From assembly GCA_950022295.1 (NCBI GenBank), contig OX465598.1:3224001-3288000 (forward strand): 64,000 bases of DNA. Direction: 5' to 3'. Position numbers and translations under genes: made by a program. The stretch's first letter is position 1. Every line of letters begins with the position of its first letter. Source of the DNA: Bromus sterilis. Lineage: Eukaryota; Streptophyta; Magnoliopsida; Poales; Poaceae. Below, piece after piece: positions 10,758-22,659 of the stretch. The notes below the pieces were generated by a model, which searched no databases, was not told the origin of the DNA, and worked only from the letters and a program-made list of their open reading frames with translations.

Positions 10758-13669
10758 GTAGTACCTCTCAAAAAAAATCTTCAAAATAAAAGTTCCCTTA
10801 TTTTATTTTATTTTCAAAATGGCAGTTATCCTGCATTCATTAAGAAGAAAAGAGTTGCTCAGTTAATTTAGGAAAACCGAGAGAAAACAAGATTGACCAA
10901 TTGATTATGGAGAACCGGGCGAAAACCATCACAACCGCTAAGCGGTACACACAAAAAAAACCACGCACACTACTACAAAGAGGGCCTCGCCAAGGCAGCA
11001 CACAAGCCTCATCGTCATCACTTCTCCCCTAGAGGCCTCCTTGCCAACCCTACAACACTAAGCAAACGACTCCGACTTCGCCAACGGCGACCTTGAACTC
11101 AACCCGCACAACAGTAGATGCGTGCAGCTGCATGAAGATCTGCACCAAAACTCAGCCCCTATGATCAGACAACGCATCTCCGACTCTGAAGGGAAGCCGA
11201 CAAAACCAGGCACGGCTGGTGCCACAGAAGGACAACAGTTCCCTTATGAGATGGTACATAAATACTACGATTACTAGAAAATTAGTAGAATTGGTGAAAA
11301 AAGTGATGTCTGATCAAAATAACTGTGAAATGAGATGGTTAAGAGGAAGAAATGAGAAATGAGGCTCGAGGGAAGAAAAATATCTCAAAAAAAAAGGAAA
11401 TAAAAATGACCACATACTCATCTATGATTTAGCGAGCAGAAAAACACTAATGCTGGCTTTTTTGGCAAAAGTGAAAAATAAAGCATCCTCTCTGTTTTTA
11501 AGATACAGTGGCACAAATCATACATTACTAGATGGAACGGCGTGCTTTGTCGCGCCCGACTATAGCCCAGTTCTCCGTGTGAGTTTAGGTTGACTTAGGC
11601 CATTAATCATTGATGGTGTGTTATATTTTGTATATAGATGCATCTTATCTTTTATTTGATAAAAGACGGTTGATGTGTCCTACATTGATATGTGGTGAGT
11701 TCTAGACATGGGTAGGTAGGTCTCTGTGTGAAAGCATAGTTTTAAAAACCAATCCGAATTGGCGGTCCGATCAGAAAAACCAAGAACCAGTGCTTCGTCT
11801 GAATTTTCTATGTGTATCGGTCTTTTTGTAAAAACCAGAAAAAATATTCAAAAGAAGGTGTATAAACAAGGAATAAAATACCTAACCTTGAGGAAAGGAA
11901 CACTAAAGACCCAATAACCATCTAGGCTAACAACAATTTACATTTTTTTATGATTTACATCCAATATTATGTTTATTCATTTGATGTGAGGTCAAAATTT
12001 TGAAAAAAAAAACCTTAAATATATCGATTTTTGTCGCAAATGAACCGATAAACTAACGGTCCAACCATGTAAAACCTAAACAAACACGCTTACCGATTCG
12101 ACCGTCGGTCCAATCTTTTAAACTATGTGTGAAAGTGTTGAGTCATATGTGGTGTTCATATTATTTCACCTAAATGGGCCCGTTTCAAACTTAAGTACAT
12201 TTATGATCCCTCAAGAAATTTATTTTCACATTCGAACCTTTGAAGTGATAACCATTTGTCACAATTAATAGTTTAATACACATATCTTTTTTAGGAAAGA
12301 TTAATACATATATCGGTGACAAACACGACTTAAATTCATGATATCAGCTCATGCGAGTTGGAAAAGTCAAAGGTGATAAACTTAACTTGTCTAATAATTT
12401 TCAGCCCAACTAACTAAAATTCAATCATGCCAAACATTTTTATGTTTTTAACGAAAGACATGTCAAATTGTTCAGAGTCTTTACAAATCATTATACATTA
12501 CAAATTACCACGTGAATCATTGTATTCCTTTACATTAGCAACCAGTACATTGATATGAAAATATTTATAAATTATTAGCTTCTTTGATTTATATTACTTG
12601 ACGCTCAAATGAATGTATCTAGCATTGAAATACATATAGATACATCCATTTAAGTGATAAATAATATGAATAGGAAGGAGTAATGTAATTTGCTTATTCA
12701 TGTCCTAATCGCTCGAATGCGGGAGAAGCACCGGGCTGGACCAAATTGGTTAGAAAATAGAGGAAAGCTAAATTAAGAGAGAAACCAATTTCAACTGACT
12801 AAACTTCATGTCGAAAGAGACGCTCAATGGGTCATTAGTCCAACGTAAAGTAAAGGGGGTTGGAATCTGACGGTTGATAACTTGTGTCAATATAGGGAGA
12901 GGCCCTCAGTAGACTGGTCATTAAGCATACGCAAATTTGTAGCGGATTTGCTAGTAAAATATCATTATAAAATATGCAATTTAAATATTATTATAAAATA
13001 GTTAGAAAAAATATATTTTCTAAAGCTCTTAGGGGTTGGCCAGCAGTATAAAAAAACTAAATCGATAGCACGTGGTAATATGAGATTATTTGTTGTAAAG
13101 AAGAAAAAATGAACCTGTAGTGAAACTACACTGCACAGAACAACAACGGCAAAACCAGGCCCATCAAACAGTGCAAACCTGATTTTAGCCCATTATGTAT
13201 TGAAGCAATAACCTTGTTGTGATGTTTCAAAAAAAAACCTATTTGGGACCCACACGTCAAAGAGATATGAGTGGTTGATGGCCTCACAACGCTTGTACAT
13301 AGCCACGCATAAACTATAGATAGATATAATTCGCAGGGATACTGGTCAAGAACAGAACAACGCAGCACGGCACAGTAAATTTTTAGAGGACTCCCGCAGT
13401 GATCGGTTTTCAATCTATTGTGGTGTGGCGATGTCTCACTCAGAATACACAGTACAAAATTCAGAATACAAAGTAGGAGTGCAGGGCTAACAGCAAAGAC
13501 CATGAGGTGCTGCTTAACATTTACATGTACACAGAACCAGCAAAGTATTATTCATTGATCTACACCTTTGGGAGGATGCTAACATGAAACAACATGTTTT
13601 GGAATGGTTCCAAGCACATGATGAATGTAAGTTTGTTTCAGAATGACTGGAAGCACACATATTTCTTGT
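10758..13669. other. AT-rich, no supported gene
   Basis: A moderately GC-rich block at ~10,840-11,240 looks like a decayed retroelement fragment. The rest is AT-rich, with a Stowaway-like half-end near 12,640-12,683. No frame carries a recognisable domain. Confidence 0.35.
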
Positions 13670-13756
13670 TCACTCATTGGCATCTTCAGAAGCATTGGAA
13701 GTCCAGATCTTCCTTGTTCTGTCCTTGCCACCTCTCCATGTGTAATACATATTAAA
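13670..13756 (-). other. Candidate 3'-terminal coding exon, gene unknown
   Basis: On the minus strand a good acceptor (pyrimidine tract, TATAGCAG) is followed by 28 open codons beginning FNMYYTWRGGKDRTR and ending in SEDANE then TGA. Composition is protein-like (aromatic, basic, acidic tail), but I cannot name the product or find the upstream exons. It lies ~830 bp beyond the UTP15 stop on the same strand, so it could also be an alternatively spliced UTP15 3' exon or chance. Confidence 0.2.
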
Positions 13757-14589
13757 CTGCTATAGGAGAAACAAGACAAAATGTTAAACTTTCGTATCCT
13801 CCAGTCCCCACTTGCAAACAAATATCACAATACATAACAGTGTAGGGAAAACATGATTAAAACTAACTTCAATTTGTCTTGGCTGAAATATGATCAAAAC
13901 GGTTGCTTAGACACTTCAGACAATAAGTGGAATGAACAAGTAGGCAACAACACTTTACAAAATCAAGTCCAGTGATAAATCATAGGGAAACCAATCTCCA
14001 TACAGAGTTACTCAATTAAGCCAAACAGCCGCGACCGGTACGAATTCAACAAAACGATTTCACTACACGAGAGCCAGATGGGAAGGTGAAGAAGCAATCA
14101 ACTTTCACAAATTTTGCCATGACAGGAGAGGGGTTGCCGTTTTCCAGTACTCTTTAGACGATGCATGACAATAGTTTCTAAAATATATCAAGGCAGGCCT
14201 GCAAGAAGAATGAAAAGACAAGGTATAATCTCTGGAACATCAGCAAAACAAACAATTCCAGACAAGTGACAATTTTAGCTCTAGCACAATTATCAAAACA
14301 CCCACAGGGTCTCAAAACTTGGGAGACTGAATGATTGATCCTCTTATATTTGCATTGAAGAGAAACACAATTATACGAGAAGCACAACGAATAAGGGATC
14401 ACATCACTTGAATTGATACTGCAAAATAAACATGCTAGAAAAGTAATCTGATCAAAAGAGTGTAGGCACTAGGATCTCAATCAGTAGTAACAAGCCAAAT
14501 TTCACCAACAAGCATGGTCTCTATGAAGAGTAAATGAACATACATGAGCACTTGTGGCAGCCCAAACAGGTACCAAGACTTAATCCTTT
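13757..14589. other. UTP15 downstream region, no other gene seen
   Basis: AT-rich sequence that should include the UTP15 3' untranslated region. No further coding exon is supported. Confidence 0.4.
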
Positions 14590-16197
14590 TCATCTACTGG
14601 CGAGAGCGAGCATGGGAGATATCATCCCTTGAATCCCCTGCAGCGTGTGCTGTATCTTAATCTCCTCAGCGACCATTCTCTTAAGATTCCTGACGCACCC
14701 CCTTAGCTTCCCCTCTGAGCTTATTATATCCTGCGCGCGCATCTCCAGCACCTTGTTCGCCACCCCAAGCAACAGCCTTGCATACCTTGGCAAGGTTGCG
14801 TTGCGATGCAGAAAGTCGAGGAGAAGCTCGAGCTCGGTCGCATCCAGATTCCCAATGCATAACACCAGCTTTCTCCTCGCAACCAGCTCCTCCATCACTG
14901 CCACGACACTCCTCGGGTTGTTCTTGGTCAACGCTGAAACCAGAGCGTCCTTGTGCCTGAACTTCCTCAGCAACTTGTCGTGCTCTGCGAATTTCACCTT
15001 CTTGGGCCTATCGATCACAAAGTCGCCCTGCTTGGGCTTTTCATTCTGACCACGCGTGAAGTACCTATAATAGCTGGGCTTCAGTGCCCGCTTCCTCGGC
15101 TTGGGCGTCGTCCAATCAAACTGACCACTGACAACCTGCTCCTTGGCCTCTTCCTCCTGCTCTGCTGCATTCTTCTTCCTTCTGCGCACAAAGACCTCTC
15201 CGGTTGAAGACCCGGCAGCAAGCACCGTCCCACAAGGCGAGCAAGCCACAGACAGCAGTTCCTTGGGGTACCGAATCGAGTGTGTCATCTTGAGCTCCCC
15301 ATAATCAAAGCTCTTGACATACCCATCGCTCCCTGCACTAAGCAGCCGAGTTTCCCCGGTGGCCATCTTTCCAAGCGCGAGCGCCATGACAGTCTTGACA
15401 TGGCTCTCCACGGAGTGCACGAGCCGACCACCACCAATCACATCCCAAATCTTCACCGTGGTACCTCCGGCGGTGGCGAGCAACCCACCGGACGGCAGAA
15501 ACAGCACGCTCTCCACCGAGGCGCTATGGGAGAAGGTCAAAGACGGGGCCTTCCCCGTGCGGGCATCCCACAATTTGACGCTGTGGTCGTAGGAGCCGGT
15601 GACGAAGAGGTTGTGGTCGACGGGGGAGGCCGCGCCGGCGCGGATGTAGTCGCGGTGAGCGGCGGGGACGGTGAAGACGGGCGTCTCGGAGGGCACGTCC
15701 CAGTAGGCGAGGAGCGCGTCGTCTCCGGCGGTGAGGAGGTGGGCCTTGTCGCCGCCGGCCACCGGGTAGCGTACGACGCGGGTCTCGGCGGTGTGGGCGG
15801 AGAGCGTCCGGAGCGGGCCGGAGGTGGGCTTGTCGACGCGGAAGACGCGGACGACGCCCTTTTTGTCGCCGGCGGCGATGAGGGCGCCGTCGGAGCGGAA
15901 GCAGGGCGAGTAGACGAAGTCGTCCTTGCAGACGGATATCCTGGGCCGCGGCGCGAGCGGGTCGCCGGCGTAGAGGATGACGTCGGAGAACCTGACGGCG
16001 GCGAGGGTGGGCTTGGCGTGCGCCGGGGAGAAGGCGAGGTGGGTGACGGAGTAGCCGGAGGTGGTGTCGAGCTTGGAGGACCGGAAGTTGCGCCAGTAGG
16101 CGGCTTCCGGCGAGAGGCGGTTGGCGTTGCCGTGCGACGGGAGGGCCGAGGTGTGCGGCGCCGCTGGGAAGAAGGGCTTGGATGTGTCGGCGGCCAT
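14590..16197 (-). CDS. UTP15: U3 snoRNA-associated protein 15 (WD40 small-subunit processome protein)
   Basis: Single-exon gene of 535 codons. The frame is open further upstream, but the ATG at 16,197 (MAADTSKPFF) is chosen: it gives the family's usual length and the upstream residues are low-complexity leader. WD40 repeats occupy ~40-360, with clear signatures such as SYDHSVKLWDA, TVKIWDV and GSDGYVKSFD. The C-terminal half (~385-525) matches the UTP15 C-terminal helical domain, including HRNATLPRYARLLLGVANK. UTP15 is a nucleolar t-UTP/UTP-A component of the SSU processome needed for pre-18S rRNA transcription and cleavage; the Arabidopsis homologue is SLOW WALKER1. It is transcribed divergently from the pseudouridine synthase, start codons 254 bp apart. 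Confidence 0.95.
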   Translation of the reverse strand: MAADTSKPFFPAAPHTSALPSHGNANRLSPEAAYWRNFRSSKLDTTSGYSVTHLAFSPAHAKPTLAAVRFSDVILYAGDPLAPRPRISVCKDDFVYSPCFRSDGALIAAGDKKGVVRVFRVDKPTSGPLRTLSAHTAETRVVRYPVAGGDKAHLLTAGDDALLAYWDVPSETPVFTVPAAHRDYIRAGAASPVDHNLFVTGSYDHSVKLWDARTGKAPSLTFSHSASVESVLFLPSGGLLATAGGTTVKIWDVIGGGRLVHSVESHVKTVMALALGKMATGETRLLSAGSDGYVKSFDYGELKMTHSIRYPKELLSVACSPCGTVLAAGSSTGEVFVRRRKKNAAEQEEEAKEQVVSGQFDWTTPKPRKRALKPSYYRYFTRGQNEKPKQGDFVIDRPKKVKFAEHDKLLRKFRHKDALVSALTKNNPRSVVAVMEELVARRKLVLCIGNLDATELELLLDFLHRNATLPRYARLLLGVANKVLEMRAQDIISSEGKLRGCVRNLKRMVAEEIKIQHTLQGIQGMISPMLALASR

Positions 16198-16451
16198 GGC
16201 TGGCGACGGCGACGGTGGACGGGCGGGCGGCGGCGAATGTGGAAGAGAGAGAGAAACCCTAGAGGGAGGGAAGGGGAATAGAGAGGGTTTATGGGTTTTG
16301 CGATGGGCCGCGCAGGAAAGTTTCGGCCCGGTGGATGGATTGGATTTGGCCCAACGGCGCAATGAGGCCCATTTACAGGCCCAATACCCAAATGTTATCC
16401 TTCTCCTCTGCTCTCTCTTTCCAGTAGTCCCAGTCCAACCCACCCGAGAGC
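16198..16451. promoter_or_regulatory. Bidirectional promoter with telo-box and four site II motifs
   Basis: The 254 bp between the two start codons holds a telo-box AAACCCTAG at 16,254-16,262 and four site II cores (TGGGCC/GGCCCA) at 16,304-16,309, 16,348-16,353, 16,366-16,371 and 16,378-16,383. No TATA box is seen. Telo-box plus site II (TCP-bound) is the known signature of plant ribosome-biogenesis and translation genes, which fits UTP15. That both genes are coordinately driven from here is inferred. Confidence 0.75.
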
Positions 16452-19400
16452 ATGGCAGCGGCAGCGGCAGCGGCGCCGGCGCCGGCGGTGTTATCGGCGA
16501 TGCTCCGACGAGGAGGGAACCGTGCGCATTTTATACGGGCCTCTCGCCCCAGGTGCGTGTCCTCGGACGCGGTCGTGGAGACGGAGCCGGCGGCGGGACG
16601 GAGGGGAGGGCACGCCGGGACGCGGCTGGAGGAGGCCGTGCCGGCCGCGGAGGGGCGGTCGAGGGTCGACGCGTGGATATCCGCGCGTCTGGGCGGCGGG
16701 GGCGTCAGCCGCGCGCGCGTGCAGGCCAGCATCCGCGCCGGCCTCGTCGCCGTCAACGGCCGCCCCGTCTCCAAGGTGCTGCCACCTCCCACCCACTTAA
16801 TTTTCTTCCGACGTAGCAAGTTTAGATCTTTTTGTCACTGCAAAATTCAATCAGGAAGCTTCTTAAGCATTCCACACTTGCCAGTTTCTAGCTTTGAAAT
16901 AGAGGAGGAAATTGACTATTTGTGTTTAAGTTCCTTGCAATTTGATTATAACTACAAAGTTGATTTTTTCTTGATAAAACATTGACTAGGGACTAGGTTG
17001 TGAGATGTTAATTAGTTTCGGGGAAAATAGAAAGATAAATAAGTACACGTAACAGACTATATACACGATCGTTAAGATCGCCCAGATCGCTAACAAACAC
17101 CATATCAAACGTACTTATCCCCTATTGCCTCATCTCTCCATGCAAGCCAGGTGAACGCTCCGGCGGCCAGTACGCAACTAGCCTCGTCTTCTCTAACATT
17201 AGTTTTCATCGATCTCTTGTGCTTGTACCTAGAACTACATCGAATACTGATAAACACTAGCTTTGTGAGATAAATTTTATTCAAAAACTCTGCGCAAAAA
17301 GAATATATTCGAAAACAATTAATAAATAACCAAGAACATTATTTCCCTATACTAGGATCTTAGCGATCTGGTATATGTACGTGCATCATGCATTTTTTCC
17401 ATTCCCTAGCGATACATTTTTCTCTCTCTCTCGATAGAGATCATAACGATAGAGTATACGTGAGCTTCTTTCTCTTTCTCCCCTACACTAATAACCTCTC
17501 ACAACCTAGTCCCTGGTTAATATTTTATCAAGAAAATATCAACTTTGTAGTTATAATCAAATTGCAAGGAACTTAAACACAAATAGTCAATTTCCTCGAA
17601 ATAGAGTGCTCTTGTATTAAAGAAACAATTGAGAGCTCAAACTAGAATCATTTTCATCCCTGTTTATAAAGCGTCCTGCTTCAGACGCTTAAGCGTCGCT
17701 TAAGCGATAAGGCGCCCTTGCAGCGCCTTAGAAATATGCCCGCTTTAGGCACTTAAGCGTCCGCTTTAGGCGCTTAGGCGTCGCTTAAGCGTCAAAAAAG
17801 TGGTGCTCGCTTTACATCGCTTTACCGCCTTATAAACCATGATTTTCATCCTAAACAGCTGAAGATATAATGCATTGCTTGATGCACACAACAGATTTAT
17901 ACATATGAGAACAGTGCTTGTCGTTGTGGAGATGTCATATGTTGGTAACATTTGCTGGTATTCTTAAGCTGGTTTGCTCTGTGCTGCGTCATAATAGGTT
18001 TCGCACACGGTGAAGGGAGGAGACAAGGTAAGCTGCACTGTGTCGGAGCTGCAGCCTCTGAGGGCAGAGGCCGAGGAGATCCCACTGGACATTGTCTACG
18101 AGGATGAGCATCTTCTCGTTGTGAACAAACCGGCTCATATGGTATGCACCACCATTTCCTGTGAATGTGATATGTACTATGTGGGAGAATGAGATTTGCT
18201 TACCTAGTTTCCTTGTTCTTAGGAATGTCTCGCATAAGGATTTATGTGCATTAGTTTGTGGAGAGCCTATTTTCTACTCCCCCCGTTCACAATAATAAGA
18301 TGTTCTAACTTTTTTCTAAATCGGATGTATACAGACATGTTTTAGTGTGTTTGTTCACTCATTCAGTCCACAGGCAGTCCATATTAAAATATCTAAACAT
18401 CTTATATTTGTGAACGGAGGGAGTACATAGCTGGGCCTTCAGCACCAGACTTGTGAGCCTAATGAGGTTGTCTAGTTAAACAAGAAACAAAATGATTAGA
18501 AAGTATCCAGCCGATAACCACACATATAGTTGATTTCAATTCTGGCCATTTGTGAAATCGGTGTTTGTATAGTGAAAGGTATCTCTTGTTCTTCTTCATA
18601 TTTTGAGTCTTGTCCTATTTTTCCCTGTTGGCATTAATAGACATTCGAGTTATATATTGGTTGCCCTGCCCTGTTAGCATCCTTTTCCCCCAAACATTTT
18701 CCCATCCTCATTCTATCTAGTTTCTTAAAAACTTACTTTAACTTTCTACTGATAGGGAGAATAATCGCTCTTGCATTCTATGTGTTTTGACTTATAGGTT
18801 GTTCACCCAGCACCAGGAAATGCAAATGGCACCTTAGTCAATGCTATACTTCACCACTGCAAGATTTCAACGTTTACCTGTTTAGCACGTAACTCAATTG
18901 ATGATGAGTGCCCTGAATCTTCAGATGATGACGTTGACGTGTTTGATGTTGACCAATTTTCTATTGGTGAAGTAAGTTCAGAGGTTCGTGAAGCTATCGT
19001 GCGCCCTGGAATTGTGCATAGGCTTGATAAGGGGACAAGTGGACTTCTCGTTGTAGCTAAGGTACTGCCCAGTTTGTCCTATCCCAAAACAAAACACTGA
19101 TAGCTCCCTGTAGCACTTGCACTTAAAAATGAAATTCCTTATTGGTATCAAGTTAGTTTACGGACTTACTTTGGAATTACCTTGTTGACAGGATGAGCAT
19201 TCTCATGCTCAATTAGCAGAACAATTCAAGCTGCATACAATAAGCAGGGTATACATCAGTCTTACTTGTGGTGTACCTATCCCAAATTCTGCCAGAATTG
19301 AAGTTCCTATATCTCGTGATCCTAACAACCGGATACGTATGGTTGCTGCTCCTGGATCAGGCCACAGATATGCAAAGCATGCTGCTAGTAGGTGATTCAT

Positions 19401-20659
19401 GCTTTTTGACTTGTGCCTTCTCTGATGTAGTTCCATGTATGATGCTGCTTCTCAAAAGCTGTTTAGCTTGAATAAAACTACTTACTGGTACAGCTAAGCA
19501 TATACATACTAAATTCATGTTTCTGAATAAATACTTCACGATTTTCTATCTAAAAGCCAAGTTCTTCTAGTCGAAATGATCTGTTGTAAGTAAAGCTAAA
19601 TCCTTCTGGATGAACCAGCCTGATGTCATTGTCATACAGGCCGGATGACCAAATATCCCATACTTGTTTAGATAATTATACTTTTGACTGTTTAGACCTG
19701 ACATTTCTAGATACCACTCCATACTCCTAGAATTAGCTGTGCTGGCAAAGAGTTATGAACTTGGACCTTGTTGTTTCCTATAATTATACATATCATGCGC
19801 ACGAGAGTGGAACTTATCTACATAAATACTGTCCCCATCTTTTTTTTGTAATATTGTACGTATTGGTTATGCAACTTTCAAATGCTTTCACACTTGGTTG
19901 CTTAGATATTTTTCCCAGACCAGAAATTTATACTTCTGCCATTTCAAGAAATTTTACAGGTATAAAGTAAGAGAGGTCTTTTGTGGTGGTGGATCTGCAC
20001 TGGTAGAGTGGAGATTGGAGACAGGGCGCACTCACCAGGTGATTACGTTGCATGATAGTCTCATATTCTAAGAAGGGGGCATGAAAATTGCAATATTTGA
20101 ATTTGTTGTGGCTTAGAAAGCATTCTAGAGAACAGTTGGAATTTTGAATTGTATACAGTGTACATCTCAATGTTGGGAAATGATACTCAAATACGACCAC
20201 TTATTTTATCTTGTTAATGATCCTCAACCTATCGGTTTTCAGATCCGAGCACATGCAAAATATCTAGGGAACCCCCTACTTGGTGATGAAACATATGGAG
20301 GCACCAAAAGCATGGCATTGTCACTTTTGAGACCCAGAACTCCTTCAAAATATCATGGCGATCTTTCAAGTCTGGTATCAAAGATAGACAGACCATGCCT
20401 TCATGCTGCATTGCTTGGGTAGGTATTATCCAAGAGGCATCTTACTGAGATATTTTTTGTCTCATTTTCCTTTTAGGATAGTTTTATTGCACTTGACTTT
20501 CGTAATTGTTTCCTTTCCAGATTCAAGCATCCTCATTCAGGAAAGATGCTTGAATTCTCGTGCCCCCCTCCGGATGATTTTACCGAGGTACTTGATGAAC
20601 TGCGTCGTGTTACACCGACAAGTGAAGGCCAAGATAGTGACCGTGCTGCTCAAGTGTGA
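16452..20659 (+). CDS. RluA-family RNA pseudouridine synthase, S4 domain, probably plastid
   Basis: Seven exons, phases verified by codon: 16,452-16,775; 17,998-18,141; 18,798-19,061; 19,192-19,391; 19,960-20,038; 20,243-20,418; 20,521-20,659, giving 441 residues. All introns are GT-AG. An Ala/Arg-rich N-terminus suggests an organelle transit peptide. The S4 RNA-binding domain (~70-125, RVDAWISARL, AVNGRPVSK) is followed by the catalytic motif HRLDKGTSGLL (the Asp attacks uridine), then RLETGRTHQIRAHAKYLG and GDETYGG. Best match from memory is plant 'RNA pseudouridine synthase 2, chloroplastic'. It isomerises specific uridines in rRNA or tRNA. Intron 1 (1.2 kb) hosts a Mutator-like element and a palindromic repeat; intron 2 hosts a Stowaway MITE. 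All coding motifs are intact. Confidence 0.9.
16905..17597. mobile_element. Non-autonomous Mutator-like element in intron 1
   Basis: A 693 bp element bounded by ~107 bp terminal inverted repeats starting GAGGAAATTGACTATTTG, with only a few mismatches between ends. A perfect 9 bp target duplication GAAATAGAG lies at 16,896-16,904 and 17,598-17,606. The 9 bp duplication, long TIRs and GAG start fit MULEs; there is no transposase. It sits in intron 1 of the pseudouridine synthase. Confidence 0.9.
17655..17842. repeat. Palindromic GCTTAAGCG repeat cluster
   Basis: Several copies of the self-complementary core CGCTTAAGCG/GCGCTTAGGCG alternate over ~190 bp, bounded by TTTATAAAGCG and CGCCTTATAAACCATG, which form imperfect inverted ends. 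It resembles small unclassified repeats that I have seen in many plant introns. It could form strong secondary structure in the pre-mRNA. Confidence 0.55.
18277..18423. mobile_element. Stowaway MITE in intron 2
   Basis: 147 bp, flanked by TA, with ends CTCCCCCCGTTCACAA and TTGTGAACGGAGGGAG. Length and interior (ATAAGATGTTCTAAC, TTTTAGTGTGTTTGTTCAC) match a Stowaway family abundant in Triticeae. Confidence 0.85.
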
Positions 20660-21480
20660 TTAATGCAAATTGAGAATACCTATAATTCTGCTTCGGATGT
20701 GGTATGTTTGATCTGAAGGTGTATGTACTTGTGCCATCTCTGAGTTAGTGACCAAACCGATGGAGAGGTCGTCAAGCTTTTCATCAGCACTACATCAAGA
20801 AAGAAGCTTCAGGAATTTTGACAAGACTTGGAAACATATTTTTAGTGTTCCTCTTCTACGTTTAAGGAACCCAAGGAAAATGCATGGTTAATGAAGTGTG
20901 TTGAAAGCATTTTAGCACAATTCGATGTGTGTGTACTGTACATAGATGTAAAATACATTGAATGACTGAAATGCAATGTTCCGGTGAAGATGGAAATTTT
21001 GACTGCTGCTTGTTGGATTTCAAGTGGTTGGTAGCGTGGTACCACACATCGCCTACACAAACATGACTTCCATACACGAATCTTAGAGCAAAAGAATGCT
21101 AATCCTAGACTTGAATTTCTGCGTTCTTAATGTTATGAATGTGCAAATAATGCAAGATGTGCTTTCATGACATTAGAATTGCATGTATATTATTTGTGAA
21201 ATCGTAAAATGCATCATTGGTCACTGAACTTGTCTTGTAAACTCACTTTGCTCACTGTCTTTAGCTATACAGACACTATATTCTCAAAATAAAAATGATC
21301 AGTGTACACGACTTTCGATTGTGTACGCTGCATTTTGTCTACGCTGATCTGTCAAACAACCAACATGGCAAATAATGTAGTCTAGTCATCTTACTTCTCT
21401 TGCTAAATGTAGCACACACGCTAGCCAACCAGCCGTTTCTCACAAAGAAAAAGAACCAGCCGAAGAAAGCTAATCTTCTA

Positions 21481-21574
21481 CTCCCTCCGTTTCAAATTAA
21501 ATGACATCTATTTGTATACATATCTAGGTACAAATGTATACAAATGGAAGTCATCTAATTTGGAACGGAAGGAG
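21481..21574. mobile_element. Stowaway MITE
   Basis: 94 bp, TA target on both sides, ends CTCCCTCCGTTTCAAATTA and TAATTTGGAACGGAAGGAG forming a near-complete hairpin. Confidence 0.85.
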
Positions 21575-21780
21575 TACATCACTAAGCTCCCTAATTTCAT
21601 TTGTGATGCAAATTTTGTCGTGGTCCATCTTTAACTTCACTATGCTCCCTAAATTTAGAGTAGGAAGCAAATTTTAAGTAAAGGTTGTAAATTGGGCGAC
21701 TGATCTTGTCTTGATCGGACGCTTGCTTGGTGCCTAGTGGGGCCCATGCATCGCCACTAAGGGAGTGTGTCATCCACTAT

Positions 21781-22330
21781 GGGCGTGTTTGGTTGTTTTC
21801 TCCCTAGTTGAGAGCCAAAAAACGAGCTAGGCTGAGGAGAGCCTGGTTTCGATAAAACGAGGTAAAAACGTCGATGTCAGACTGTTTGGTTGCCTGCATG
21901 TGATGTCCCATCAACTTCAAAGCAAATTTTATCCGGTGTTTGGTTGCCTGCATGCGTGGTAATTAGGAGTAAACAATTACACTTTCACATAGATTACATT
22001 AGCAAGCAACCGACACGCTTCGGAGCATGGCCGGCGTGCCGAGCTCGTGTCGTGTCGAGGGACTGGCCTTGCCTGGTCGAGCAAGGAGAAGTGGCAGATG
22101 GTGAGCTTGGGATACGTTTGATTGCACGCATTAGGTCCAACCAGGCCCGCGTGGGAATAAATTGTTCTGTTTGGTTGCCTGGGCTGCATCCACATATGTG
22201 TCCGCATAAACCTTAAAGCACCCCAGGGCCAGGCCCGCTAGGAATGCAGGAATCGACCTTTTTTGCGAGCCTCGTCCTAGCGAGCTAACAAGGGTGGGTC
22301 CCGTTGCACGACCGAACACAAGAGGGATGC
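21781..22330. repeat. Nested DNA-transposon termini, repeated GTTTGGTTGCCTG motif
   Basis: GTGTTTGGTTG-type strings recur at ~21,786, 21,883, 21,938 and 22,168, three of them as GTTTGGTTGCCTG. This motif is common at the ends of grass hAT/Harbinger-type elements. The individual elements and their target duplications could not be resolved. Confidence 0.4.
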
Positions 22331-22659
22331 AACCTCTGCTCCATGCTACTCCTCAGATCGTGATGTCTTGGACTGACATGATTGTTCCTTAGTTTGTTAG
22401 GGTTGTTAACCTTGCCCCTCTCTGCTCTTTTCTCACCACTAGTGCAGGAGTCCGACGACGACTATGCGAAGTCAGCATTTAGATTTCTCCTAGTTGATTG
22501 TTCCTTTGCTCGAGCATGAGGTGGTTGCCCGCACTCACTATCAATGGACCGAGAACTACCATAACTGAAATTGATGCTTGTCGCACCACCATTGGCGCCT
22601 TCCCTAATTTGTCCATTACAGTGAGGTGAGGCCCAAAGTCATTCACGACATTGAGATTT

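Larger units (their letters stand above)
20660..22600. other. Intergenic region with DNA-transposon debris
   Basis: No gene is supported. It contains the synthase 3' untranslated region, a Stowaway MITE at 21,481 and a region of repeated transposon-terminus-like motifs at 21,781-22,330. Confidence 0.45.

Noticed and set aside
15280..16281. 333-codon plus-strand frame
   Set aside because: Antisense shadow of the GC-rich UTP15 coding region; Gly/Val/Glu-rich composition without domain.
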